30,477 nt of DNA from a virus. Every line of letters begins with the position of its first letter. The stretch's first letter is position 1. This document shows, piece by piece, positions 6,138 through 13,723 of this stretch. Location of the stretch: positions 1-30,477 of the IMG/VR virus record IMGVR_UViG_3300044971_000090; one strand, written 5' to 3'. The translations under genes were made by a program, and so were the position numbers. The notes beneath the pieces are model-generated. The model ran no database searches, was not told the DNA's origin, and was given only the letters and a program-made list of their open reading frames with translations.

Positions 6138-6409
6138 TACTCATCCTTTTTTTCTTTCGGTTTAGATTTCAATCCATTTCCTGCAAGTACGCCAGCAAGA
6201 GAACCAGTAAGAAACACGCAAAGGGTACTAACAAGGTCAATAAATGCAGCATCGTTAGGTGCCTGTTCTCCTAGTGGTTGGGTAATAAATAGCAATGCAT
6301 ACAGCAGTGCAAATACAGAACCAGCAAACACAATGGCAAGTATGATTCCGATAGTTACAATCAGTCGTGCGTGTAGTTCTTCTGGGCTTAACTTATTTCT
6401 TGGGTTCAT
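6137..6409 (-). CDS. Two-span membrane protein, candidate holin
   Basis: A 90-aa protein with a charged N-terminus (MNPRNKLSPEELHARL), a strong hydrophobic span at about residues 16-45 (LIVTIGIILAIVFAGSV and onward), a second span at about 58-78 and a very basic/acidic tail (KSKPKEKKDE). The two spans and charged C-terminus fit a class II holin. It lies directly before, and is translationally coupled to, the endolysin gene by a TAATG junction, which supports the holin reading over the smaller protein at 5438-5623. Its start lies inside the end of the lipoprotein gene (17-nt overlap). Confidence 0.65.
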   Translation of the reverse strand: MNPRNKLSPEELHARLIVTIGIILAIVFAGSVFALLYALLFITQPLGEQAPNDAAFIDLVSTLCVFLTGSLAGVLAGNGLKSKPKEKKDE

Positions 6410-6641
6410 CTAATACTCCTGGAAGAATGTCTTTAGTACAGGTGCCAGTAGGTAAACACTGAGGAGGATTACACTCAGGCTTATTCCAATTCTCGTACTC
6501 CTGGCATGGGTATCTAACCCATCCTTGATAACCGCAACTACTCAGTGCGCTCGCAGAGAATACGATAGATGTCATCAACACGAGCCTCAAGGCGATTAAC
6601 TTGGTCTTTAACACTTCCACCTCCATTAGGGCGCAGTTCAT
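6393..6641 (-). CDS. Small cysteine-rich lipoprotein, o-spanin-like
   Basis: The protein (82 aa from the ATG at 6641) has a positively charged n-region, a hydrophobic core (LIALRLVLMTSIVFSAS) and a lipobox-like ALSSC, so it is probably a lipoprotein processed to about 48 residues. The mature part is Cys- and Pro-rich (RYPCQEYENW, ECNPPQC, GTCTKDIL). It overlaps the preceding spanin-like gene by 104 nt in another frame, the arrangement known for Rz/Rz1 pairs that fuse inner and outer membranes of diderm hosts. The start is uncertain: ATG 6641, ATG 6626 or GTG 6614 (GGAGGT 4 nt upstream) all leave the signal peptide intact. In a monoderm host it would be a surface lipoprotein of another role. 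Confidence 0.6.
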   Translation of the reverse strand: MNCALMEVEVLKTKLIALRLVLMTSIVFSASALSSCGYQGWVRYPCQEYENWNKPECNPPQCLPTGTCTKDILPGVLDEPKK

Positions 6642-6738
6642 AGAGATAATGTTTTACTAACCATCTAACTGCAACACTAAAGCCAGCAATTAAGGTCATT
6701 ACGGATACGGCTATACCAGCCCACTCAGCAGGAGTCAT
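6538..6738 (-). CDS. N-terminally anchored coiled-coil protein, i-spanin-like
   Basis: A 66-aa protein with one N-terminal membrane span (residues 7-27, WAGIAVSVMTLIAGFSVAV) followed by a charged helix with a heptad-like pattern (VKDQVNRLEARVDDIYRIL). This topology matches small i-spanins but also small membrane proteins common in lysis regions of Gram-positive phages. The ATG at 6738 has AAGGAAAA upstream. It opens the lysis block and is overlapped by the lipoprotein gene. The PNGGGS turn between span and helix is a conserved-looking feature of the group. Confidence 0.6.
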   Translation of the reverse strand: MTPAEWAGIAVSVMTLIAGFSVAVRWLVKHYLYELRPNGGGSVKDQVNRLEARVDDIYRILCERTE

Positions 6739-6754
6739 TTATTTTCCTTATATT

Positions 6755-8719
6755 TTAGACAACGGTACGAGCAACAACGGTAACAATTCCTCCGTAGCCA
6801 GAGAAGCCTGCCTGTGGTGGTGTTGTTCTTGTGAATGTAACTTGTTCAATAATAGATTCTGTAGGCTCTCCGCCTGCAGTAAAGTCTTGGATGATGACAG
6901 TTTCACCTTGTGCTTCCATTTGCTCAAGGGCTTGAAGGCGGGCTAGTGCATAGCCATCAAAGCCAACAATCTGTCGGTTTCTATCTGTCTCTTTGTCAAA
7001 CAAGAAGATAGGAATCTGTAGCACGCGAGCGCGAGTAGGCGTAGGTAGCGCCTTGACTGAGTATCCGTAGATGATAGCGCCCTTTGTAGGGTCAGTATCA
7101 TTTCTGTTTAAACGGAACTTGAACTGTGCTTCGGCTGATACCTCTGGAAATACTGAGGCTAGGTCGTAGTCATAGATTGCAGTCGTTCCTTCTGGGATTG
7201 TCTGAAAGGCTATGTCAACGCCATCAATAACGCGGAACATATCTATGTCGCCTTGTAGTACATCCTCAAGACGAATCTTGATACGCTTCCATGCTTTGTT
7301 TTCAAAGGTATCAAAGCGGATAATGCCTGTTGTAATTTCACCAGACTCAACAAAGTTAGTCTGGGACTCAACCCATAACCCAGAGTTCTCAACAGTAAAT
7401 GCTTTGTGGTCATTAGCAAATGTAGCAATGGACCATATAGCACCAGTAATTCCTGCTGCATAAATATCCTTGGCGTAGGCATACTTGCCACTGCTTAGTG
7501 GCGCACCAAGGTTAATGCGAATAAGTCCTGAGTATCCATCTACTTCACTATTAACACCAGCATAGATAAACTCATTGCTTGCAGTAAATGCGTAGATGTC
7601 ATTGCTAGACTCATAAACTAATGGACCATAAGACAGATTACCTTCGGCATCTGCAATGGCAATACGCACACCTCTACTTGTACCAACAGCAACAAAAGTA
7701 CCAAGGTATCCATATAGGGCTGTAAGCGTTTCGCCTCGTGGCAAGACAAGTACTGTTGTCATGGTGCTAAGAGAACCTGTATTATCTACAGAAATCTTAA
7801 GGGCTAAGCCTTCATCACCTGAGAATCCACCGACATAGATGGCTCCACTAGATTCAGTTATACCCATAAACCTAAAGCCAATAGGCAAGGTGCTACTGCC
7901 GTTTACAGCGGTAAGTGTGCTGATGTTAATGCTTGACCCAAGGTTGCGTACCAACTCATAAACAAATGTGTTTCTGGCTGTGTCTGTAAAGGCAAGCATA
8001 AAGCGTTGCTTTACATAAGCAATAAATGCAGAGGTAGCATTGGCTGTATTGATAGCGTAGTCTTGATGTAGCGCAGGGCTGACTGCATCAAACGAATAAC
8101 GCCATACCTTTGTAGGTGTAACCATCATTAAGTCATTGCCACCCATTGCAGCATAAAGAATTTCTTCATTGATTGCTGTGTTGTTAATAACTGTTGTTGA
8201 TGTTCCAGCGGTAGTAGTAAGAGTCACGCGTGCTGTTACGGCTGCTGAGCCAGTGACTTTAACAAGATACTCAACACCACTAATGATGGTTGAGAATACG
8301 CCAGAGCGAGCAGTGGATGCCTGTGAAAGGGATGTTGAGTGAAGGAGTTTCAACTGCCCTGGTGTCCACGGGTCAATACCTACTGAGTCAGAGAACTGAA
8401 ACTTAACTTCATCGGGTGTGCCAACGATAGGCTCCTGGTATGTAATACCTCCGCCTAAGTGGAAGGATGACTGCGAGCGAATCCAGTAGCCTGAACCAGA
8501 TAGTGATTGCTCACCTGGGTCACGGGCATTGTCAAAGCGCTGAGTACGAAACTCTGCAGTCTGTCGCTTGTAAGGAGTCTGGTCCGTAATGGCATAGATA
8601 AAAGGCATGCCACCAATGGCGACATCAAACTTGTATGTGGTTGGGTCATAGTAAGCAGCGGTTCGACCAGATAGGTCAATTATCACGCGCTCGGATATAT
8701 CAGGTGGGCGACTTGCCAC
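6755..8719 (-). CDS. Tail nozzle/hub-like structural protein, beta-rich
   Basis: A 654-aa protein, almost entirely beta-rich with repeated short strands and Gly/Thr/Ser turns (for example SASNEFIYAGVNSEVDGY-like blades from about 170 to 430), consistent with a beta-propeller such as in podovirus nozzle proteins (the role of T7 gp12). The N-terminus (ISERVIIDLSGRTAAYY) and the C-terminal IIQDFTAGGEPTESIIE region look conserved in phage tail proteins, but the exact family is not recognised. The start is a GTG at 8719 with a clear AAGGAG site 5 nt upstream. It lies between fibre genes and the lysis block, and no tape measure or tail tube genes are seen, which supports a short tail. A baseplate or long-tail hub is the alternative. 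Confidence 0.6.
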   Translation of the reverse strand: MASRPPDISERVIIDLSGRTAAYYDPTTYKFDVAIGGMPFIYAITDQTPYKRQTAEFRTQRFDNARDPGEQSLSGSGYWIRSQSSFHLGGGITYQEPIVGTPDEVKFQFSDSVGIDPWTPGQLKLLHSTSLSQASTARSGVFSTIISGVEYLVKVTGSAAVTARVTLTTTAGTSTTVINNTAINEEILYAAMGGNDLMMVTPTKVWRYSFDAVSPALHQDYAINTANATSAFIAYVKQRFMLAFTDTARNTFVYELVRNLGSSINISTLTAVNGSSTLPIGFRFMGITESSGAIYVGGFSGDEGLALKISVDNTGSLSTMTTVLVLPRGETLTALYGYLGTFVAVGTSRGVRIAIADAEGNLSYGPLVYESSNDIYAFTASNEFIYAGVNSEVDGYSGLIRINLGAPLSSGKYAYAKDIYAAGITGAIWSIATFANDHKAFTVENSGLWVESQTNFVESGEITTGIIRFDTFENKAWKRIKIRLEDVLQGDIDMFRVIDGVDIAFQTIPEGTTAIYDYDLASVFPEVSAEAQFKFRLNRNDTDPTKGAIIYGYSVKALPTPTRARVLQIPIFLFDKETDRNRQIVGFDGYALARLQALEQMEAQGETVIIQDFTAGGEPTESIIEQVTFTRTTPPQAGFSGYGGIVTVVARTVV

Positions 8720-8741
8720 TATGTCTCCTTAGTCTAGGCAT

Positions 8742-8776
8742 AAAAAATAGAGCAGTTTGATTAGCACGACATGCTC
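8742..8776 (-). terminator. Weak terminator-like hairpin
   Basis: In the 104-base gap between tail genes, on the minus strand, a 5-bp stem GAGCA/TGCTC (8772-8776 with 8750-8754, 17-base loop) is followed at once by TATTTTTTA. The stem is short for a strong terminator, so it would at most give partial termination before the 654-aa gene, or serve as mRNA processing structure. The arm bases ATGCTCAGG (8771-8779) recur in the other large intergenic gap at 27930-27938. Confidence 0.35.
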
Positions 8777-8823
8777 AGGTCGGCACTCAGACATCGAAAT
8801 GAACTGAGGGGGTTAACTATTTG

Positions 8824-9525
8824 TTATTTATATTCTTTGGGCTGTCTAAACATAGACTTGTAGCGGTCAAAGAATTTAGTTTGCAAACGATTAGTAACTT
8901 GTTGCTGTTCAATAAACTCTGCTTGTGTGCCTAGACTCATTTGCCATTCATCACGCTTAATAGGAATGACTTGAGCAATAGGCGTACCAGCGGGAATAAT
9001 TCCTTCAAAGGTTACATCGTTAAGAACAAATGGAAAGTTTACTGGTGCAGTATAAGTGTCAGTATCTACAATTCCTGGAAGGATTGTAAATGGAGACTCT
9101 CTGTGCATAGGCTGGGTAAACAAGACAGAGTAACCCTTAGGTGTTTTAATTGCCCAAGGGTTAATCCACTTTGGATAAGCCATATGACCATTACGCTTAG
9201 GATGTTCAGGCATCTGTTCTACTGGATGAAATTGAATAAGCCCGTAATTTGCCCATTCAAAGTATGGTTGTTTAGTACCATCTTCCATTTCTTTTTGAGA
9301 AACAAATACATCCGCAGCAGATACAATTATATATCCACCAACAATAGCATCAAATACTGGCATACAGCGTTTGGCTGTAGCAGCAGATGAACCCTGACCA
9401 GTAGGTTTTTTTTCTCCATTGATATAAGATTCTAATTTCTTATACCAATCTGGAACAAAAGCACTTGCTGTCTTAGGGGCATATTCTTCTGGAACACCTA
9501 CGGTATTTGTAAATTTTATTTCCAT
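8824..9525 (-). CDS. Phage protein of unknown role (possibly DUF6065-like)
   Basis: A 233-aa soluble protein with a compact alpha/beta look: AFVPDWYKKLESYI near the N-terminus, AATAKRCMPVFDAIVGGYII around residue 50-67, a Trp/Pro-rich middle (KWINPWAIKTPKGYS, FTQPMHRESPF) and FEGIIPAGTPIAQVIPIKRD near residue 175-192. The combination recalls DUF6065-type phage proteins whose function is unknown; this is recalled resemblance, not a search result. The ATG at 9525 has AAGGGG upstream. Its place between fibre and nozzle-like genes suggests expression with late genes, but the sequence does not look structural, so an accessory metabolic or modifying role is possible. Confidence 0.55.
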   Translation of the reverse strand: MEIKFTNTVGVPEEYAPKTASAFVPDWYKKLESYINGEKKPTGQGSSAATAKRCMPVFDAIVGGYIIVSAADVFVSQKEMEDGTKQPYFEWANYGLIQFHPVEQMPEHPKRNGHMAYPKWINPWAIKTPKGYSVLFTQPMHRESPFTILPGIVDTDTYTAPVNFPFVLNDVTFEGIIPAGTPIAQVIPIKRDEWQMSLGTQAEFIEQQQVTNRLQTKFFDRYKSMFRQPKEYK

Positions 9526-9541
9526 TTTGACCCCTTTGAGT

Positions 9542-9667
9542 TTACTCAGTTATTTCTGTGTAATCTGCACCGCAACCGTGTTGCTTAAATATTTGTTCTT
9601 GACTAGCATCTCGTATTTCTACATACTCAAAGTTGCAAGGCTCACATTTGTAAGTATATTTAGGCAT
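9542..9667 (-). CDS. Mini FmdB-like zinc-binding protein
   Basis: A 41-aa protein beginning MPKYTYKCEPCNFEY (Cys8, Cys11) with a second possible ligand group, KQHGCGADY. It follows a GGAGAGA ribosome site and starts one base after the upstream gene's stop. The N-terminus matches the FmdB-type ribbon of the plus-strand gene at 5140-5316, but the second Cys pair is reduced to His/Cys and the C-terminal glycine motif is missing. It may be a degraded or minimal paralogue. No function is known. Confidence 0.65.
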   Translation of the reverse strand: MPKYTYKCEPCNFEYVEIRDASQEQIFKQHGCGADYTEITE

Positions 9668-9668
9668 T

Positions 9669-9860
9669 TTATCTCTCCTCTGGCGGAAGTAAACTTTTGT
9701 CCACCCAAGTATCGTTTTCGTACACCCATCCTACCCCATAAGGGAAGTCGCTATTTAACTCAAAACACTGTAGTTTTGTTGCCATTTCTGCATCTTCTTT
9801 TGAGTCAGCAAGAATTGAGTTAATTATTTTATTGTTTTCTATTACTAAAAATAAAGGCAT
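9669..9860 (-). CDS. Small hypothetical protein next to fibre gene
   Basis: A 63-aa protein, no function recognised. It has a hydrophobic strand at the start (PLFLVIENNKIINSIL), then a helix (SKEDAEMATKL) and a Trp-containing turn (YGVGWVYEND) with an acidic end. This layout resembles short proteins encoded just after tail-fibre genes that act as fibre chaperones or caps, but no specific motif proves that. The ATG at 9860 has only a weak AGAGAG site, 18 bases after the glycine-rich fibre gene. Confidence 0.6.
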   Translation of the reverse strand: MPLFLVIENNKIINSILADSKEDAEMATKLQCFELNSDFPYGVGWVYENDTWVDKSLLPPEER

Positions 9861-9878
9861 AATATTTTTCTCTCTTTC

Positions 9879-10946
9879 TTAGTAGTATATCAGTACGCAG
9901 CCACTGCCGCCATTAGGTGCAGTTCCAGAGTTAGAACCACCACCAGCACCGCCGCCAGTGCCGCCGTTGCCACCAGTGCTTCCAGAACCAGCATTTCCAG
10001 CAGCAAGCCAACCTGCACCACCACCACCTGCTGCAAAACTGCCAGCACCAGCGCCACCTGAAAAGTTTCCACTATTACCGCCAGCAGCACCGCCACCATT
10101 GGCTGAGCCAGCAGCACCTCCTCCGCCGCCGCCGTATAGACCATTACCGCCTGCACCAGCCGAACCAGTAGCGCCAGGTGCGCCAGCACCTCCACCACCG
10201 CCGCCAACTTGTGAACTAATACCAGTAACACTTCCGCCTGTAACACCACTAGCACCGCCAGCAATAAGTGTAGGACTTCCTTGTGATTGATTCCAGTAAG
10301 CGTTCATATTACCGCCACTAACATTCATTACACCTCTTATGCAATGACCATAATATGCGCTTTGTCCGCCCGCACCACCACCGCCAGGAAATTGTCCGTA
10401 TCCACCATCACCTGATGAACCACCACCGCCTCTTAACTCACCATACGAAGACGCTCCACCATTTCCAGCATTTTGTGTTCCACCCGCGCCAACTACTGCA
10501 ACATTTTTCATTGCAGTCCAGCCTTGTTCGCCGCCTGCGCCACCACCGCCTGCTGCACCGTTGCCGTTAGAGCCTTTTCCTCCACCGCCAACAACGATTG
10601 CATATACAAGACCAATGTTGCTTGGGATTCCAATAGAGTTAGAAGATGATGTTAAAGTGAAACGCAACTGTGGCGCTCCGCCAGTTAAGTTACCAAAATT
10701 TGTAACAATATTTTGAATGTTGGCATTTGTTGGTACGGCTGCAGCCACAGCATTTGCAATGCTTGTATTAGTAGGTACTGCTGCTGCTACTGCAGATGCA
10801 ATAGTAGAGTTTGTAGGAAGCGCTGCAGCAATCTGTGTAGTTGTAGGACCAGTTGCAGCAAAGCCTGCAGCGTTACCAGCAGTTACAACCGCTGTAGCAA
10901 TATCTGTATTTTGAGGACCAACCCCAGGGATTTGTTCAATAGCCAT
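9879..10946 (-). CDS. Glycine-rich tail fibre / adhesin
   Basis: A 355-aa protein with a repeat-built N-terminal shaft (residues 30-80: units like IASAVAAAVPTN about every 14 residues), a short beta segment (QLRFTLTSSSNSIG) and then about 235 residues extremely rich in glycine (VVGGGGKGSNG and many GGGGAGG blocks). Such glycine-rich ends form packed polyglycine helices in phage adhesins of the T-even gp38 type and in other receptor-binding tips. The protein is therefore a likely receptor-binding fibre or its tip. It is coupled to the upstream 100-aa gene (TAATG). Antisense frames over this region are long only because of the GGN/GCN codons. Confidence 0.72.
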   Translation of the reverse strand: MAIEQIPGVGPQNTDIATAVVTAGNAAGFAATGPTTTQIAAALPTNSTIASAVAAAVPTNTSIANAVAAAVPTNANIQNIVTNFGNLTGGAPQLRFTLTSSSNSIGIPSNIGLVYAIVVGGGGKGSNGNGAAGGGGAGGEQGWTAMKNVAVVGAGGTQNAGNGGASSYGELRGGGGSSGDGGYGQFPGGGGAGGQSAYYGHCIRGVMNVSGGNMNAYWNQSQGSPTLIAGGASGVTGGSVTGISSQVGGGGGGAGAPGATGSAGAGGNGLYGGGGGGAAGSANGGGAAGGNSGNFSGGAGAGSFAAGGGGAGWLAAGNAGSGSTGGNGGTGGGAGGGSNSGTAPNGGSGCVLIYY

Positions 10947-11248
10947 TAGGAAATCTCCACTCCGCTGATGTGATAGTTAATAGTTGTTGCTGATGCTTGA
11001 CCAGTAATTGTGTTAGTTGCAGCAAGTACCTGCTTAAGGTCAATCGCTGTTATGCTATTAGCAGGAATTGACACTGCTGATGCTAAAGCCACACCATTAA
11101 GTGCAAGCGTAAATGTACCTGCTGAGGCAGCAGTATTAGTAATAACAATATTACTTACTACTGTGGTTGTTGCAGATGGGACTGTATAAAGCGTAGCCGA
11201 TGATGTAGCAAAGGCTGCTCTTGCTAGTGCTTTAGTTGTTGTTGGCAT
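10946..11248 (-). CDS. Small beta-rich virion-associated protein
   Basis: A 100-aa protein rich in Ala, Thr, Val and Ile with alternating strand-like segments (TLYTVPSATTTVVSNIVI, GTFTLALNGVALASAVS, SITAIDLKQVL). The composition and length suggest a single beta-sandwich such as a fibre-connecting or decoration protein. It lies between two fibre genes and has GGGAG ahead of its ATG. No family is recognised. Dependence on the neighbouring fibres for assembly is inference. Confidence 0.6.
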   Translation of the reverse strand: MPTTTKALARAAFATSSATLYTVPSATTTVVSNIVITNTAASAGTFTLALNGVALASAVSIPANSITAIDLKQVLAATNTITGQASATTINYHISGVEIS

Positions 11249-11263
11249 TGATTGCTCCCTTTC

Positions 11264-13714
11264 TTAGAGCGCACCCATTAGCAATAGCGTTAATTCATCC
11301 GCTACGCTGCCAGGTCCGTTGAGTACGATGTCTGTTAATCCTGAAATTGTTGTAATAGTAACGCCACTCGTTACTACTGTTGTTCCTAGTGTTGGTGCTG
11401 AGTATCCAGCGACAGTACCCCATGATGGTGTAGTTCCATCTGTTGTTAGGTACTTGCCTGAGTTGCCAGTCTGTGCTGGTAGTCCTGCATAGTACTCGCT
11501 AAAGGTAATATTAGTAGTACCAATAACAATAGGGTCAACTGTTGTTGAGTTAATGAATGACTTGTTAGTGTTTACTGTTCCACCAGAACAGAACAACTCA
11601 TCACCATTTTTCATTTCACCTGATGGGTTATTATCCGCATCGGTTGCACGAGTAAGAACCCAGTTGGTTGAACCACTGCCAACGGTAGTAAGTGTGTAGA
11701 TACCGTTCTCAGTTTGTGTTGTCTGATTCTTTACAAGTACACGAGCATTAAGAGCAGGACTTACTCCATCTGTGCTAAATGCTGCTTGCGTGCCAGAGTT
11801 GGTAAGAGTTGCCCCAACACCTGAACTTCCGTTGCTATAGGTAGCAGTTAGATTTGCTGTAGTCGCTGCAACAACTGACTCATGATAGTTAATCTGAGTA
11901 ACTACTGCATCAACATATTGCTTAGTAGCAAGACCAAGGTTTGTAGTTGGGTCTGCACTAGCCAGTCCACTACTAAGGGTTAGACCAGTAATTGTTGAGT
12001 ATGTAGTACCTGAGTCAATAGTTGTAGAGCCAAGAGTTGGTGCTGAGTAAACGCTAGTTGTAGCAATTTGAACCCAGGCGCTTCCTGACCACACATACAT
12101 ATTGCCAAGAGTAGAGTTCCAATAGATAGCACCAACAAGAAGTGGGTTGCCATCGTTATCTACTGATGGGGGAGATGACTTGCTACCAAGGTAGCGGTCA
12201 TCAAACTCATCGTAGGTTGTAGCAGCAGATGTAGCACTTGTAGCAGCAGATGCTGCAGATGTTGATGCTGCTGTTGCATATCCTTGTGATGCCGTTGCTG
12301 AGTTTTCTGCAGATGTTGCAGAAGTAGCAGCAGCAGTCTGACTGGTCAATGCTGATGCTGCACTTGTAGCAGCGGCAGTTTGGCTAGTTAAGGCAGAGGA
12401 TGCAGATGTAGCAGCGCTAGTTGCTGATGTTGCTGCTGCTGTTGCGGAGGCTGCTGCTGATGTAGCCGAAGTCGAAGCCGAAGTCGCAGATGTCGCTGCA
12501 GCACTTGCGCTAGTAGCAGATGAAATAGCAGATGCTTCCGAACTACCTGCGCTAGTTGCGGCACTTGTAGCACTTGTTGCTGCAGCAGATGCACTATTGG
12601 CAGATGCTGTTGCATATCCAGCAATAGTTGCCACAGAAGCAGCAGCGGTTGTAGCACTTGCTGCAGCACTGGTTGCACTTGTAGCAGCAGCAGTGGCACT
12701 AGCAGCAGCGCTTGTTGCTGATGTTGCTGCTGCCGTTGCGCTATTAGATGCGCTTGTAGCGGAAGTAGCAGCGGCTGTAGCAGAGGTTGCAGCAGAAGTT
12801 GCTGAGGTAGCCGCTGCACTTGCTGATGTAGCAGATGCACTGGCTGATGAAGCAGAGGCTGTTGCGCTATTTGCTGCGCTTGTTGCTGATGTTGCAGCAG
12901 CGGTAGCACTGGCTGCAGCAGAAGCAGCACTTGTGGCTGCAGCAGTTGCTGAGCCAAGAATTGCATCTACATAATCTTTAGGTGTAGCAGAAGATGAAAC
13001 CATGCCAGCAGATGACAAGCCAGTAAGAGTTCTGCCAGTCATGTCAATAGTTTTATTGGTAAGAGTCTGAACTGCGTTGGCGATTACTACTGTGCCAGTT
13101 GTATTAGGCAGAGTAATTGTATTGTCTTGTGTTGGGTCAACTACAGTCAGAGTTGTTTCAAAGGCATCAGGTGTTGCACCTTCAAAGACAATGCTTGCAT
13201 CTACGCCAGCACCAGAGATGCTTGGGTTAGTGATAACTGGAGAAGTTAAAGTTTTGTTTGTAAGTGTTTGTGTCTTAAGAGTACCAACAATAACACCATC
13301 GCCTGTTGCAATACCATGAACATGTGTCTGGTTAGCAGCGTTAAGGATTGTCTGGTCAATGTCATATCCACGAGCAGCAATGTGGTTCTCTGACTCACGG
13401 AACTCACGACCTGAAACACCATGTCTTACGACAGCACCAGCAGAGTGGGCTACAGCCTGTGTATTGTCAGAGCCACGGGTTACGCTAAGTGTTGTTCCGC
13501 TACCAGAAGTAACAGTAACAACTTCTTCTTTAGATGTATCAGGGTCAACAATAAGAGTGTATGGGTAATCAGTTGGGAAGCCAGAGATGGAGCCAACGAT
13601 AAACGAAGTGTTTGCTTGTCCCTGTGATTGTGCGGGAATTGATGAACCGAGCGCGGTTTCAACTGCTGTTGAGGAGTAGTACCGCGCTGGGGAGCCTGGG
13701 TCGCCTGCTGCCAT
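11264..13714 (-). CDS. Long tail fibre with Ala/Ser heptad shaft
   Basis: An 816-aa fibre. Residues 1-115 form a virion-proximal domain (TSKEEVVTVTSGSGTTLSVTRG) of a type shared with the adaptor-like protein upstream. Residues 140-245 hold repeated strands such as QTLTNKTLTSPVI and QTLTNKTIDMTG. Residues about 253-498 are a nearly pure Ala/Ser/Thr/Asn shaft in seven-residue units (AATSATS, AANSATA), as in lambda-type side fibres, likely a trimeric coiled coil. Then comes DEFDDRYLGSKSSPPSVDND and WNSTLGNMYVWSGSAWVQI, a junction motif widespread in phage fibres, and a beta-rich C-terminal part. It probably sets reach and host contact. No intramolecular chaperone domain is evident. Confidence 0.85.
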   Translation of the reverse strand: MAAGDPGSPARYYSSTAVETALGSSIPAQSQGQANTSFIVGSISGFPTDYPYTLIVDPDTSKEEVVTVTSGSGTTLSVTRGSDNTQAVAHSAGAVVRHGVSGREFRESENHIAARGYDIDQTILNAANQTHVHGIATGDGVIVGTLKTQTLTNKTLTSPVITNPSISGAGVDASIVFEGATPDAFETTLTVVDPTQDNTITLPNTTGTVVIANAVQTLTNKTIDMTGRTLTGLSSAGMVSSSATPKDYVDAILGSATAAATSAASAAASATAAATSATSAANSATASASSASASATSASAAATSATSAATSATAAATSATSASNSATAAATSATSAAASATAAATSATSAAASATTAAASVATIAGYATASANSASAAATSATSAATSAGSSEASAISSATSASAAATSATSASTSATSAAASATAAATSATSAATSASSALTSQTAAATSAASALTSQTAAATSATSAENSATASQGYATAASTSAASAATSATSAATTYDEFDDRYLGSKSSPPSVDNDGNPLLVGAIYWNSTLGNMYVWSGSAWVQIATTSVYSAPTLGSTTIDSGTTYSTITGLTLSSGLASADPTTNLGLATKQYVDAVVTQINYHESVVAATTANLTATYSNGSSGVGATLTNSGTQAAFSTDGVSPALNARVLVKNQTTQTENGIYTLTTVGSGSTNWVLTRATDADNNPSGEMKNGDELFCSGGTVNTNKSFINSTTVDPIVIGTTNITFSEYYAGLPAQTGNSGKYLTTDGTTPSWGTVAGYSAPTLGTTVVTSGVTITTISGLTDIVLNGPGSVADELTLLLMGAL
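12220..12955 (-). repeat. In-frame heptad repeat tract of the tail fibre
   Basis: About 735 bases encode some 35 imperfect seven-residue Ala/Ser/Thr units (AATSATA type), visible in the DNA as repeated GCAGCAGTTGCA-like words on the minus strand with varied codons. The codon variation argues against very recent expansion. Unequal recombination between units could still change shaft length. Confidence 0.8.
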
Positions 13715-13723
13715 TTGTCTGCC

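Noticed and set aside
5994-6413. A 139-residue plus-strand frame over the endolysin/holin genes
   Set aside because: It runs opposite to two well-supported coupled genes and through the region transcribed leftward to the terminator; no start signal.
8720-8823. Possible tRNA in the gap between tail genes
   Set aside because: No acceptor stem pairing, T-arm or CCA-type end could be traced; only short inverted repeats are present.
9890-10570. Pro-rich and Leu/Val-rich frames overlapping the glycine-rich fibre
   Set aside because: By-products of GGN codons on the other strand or frame; the Gly-rich fibre frame has coupling to its neighbour and a sensible domain order.
12220-12955. Dense short repeats that could look like a CRISPR-like or minisatellite array
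   Set aside because: Units are in frame, vary at codon third positions and encode an Ala/Ser heptad shaft of a tail fibre; there are no constant repeats with unique spacers.
12388-12974. Long Gln/Leu-rich and Ala/Val-rich frames opposite or shifted to the fibre shaft
   Set aside because: They arise from GCN/GCA repeat codons read in other frames, have no ribosome sites and contradict the fibre reading.
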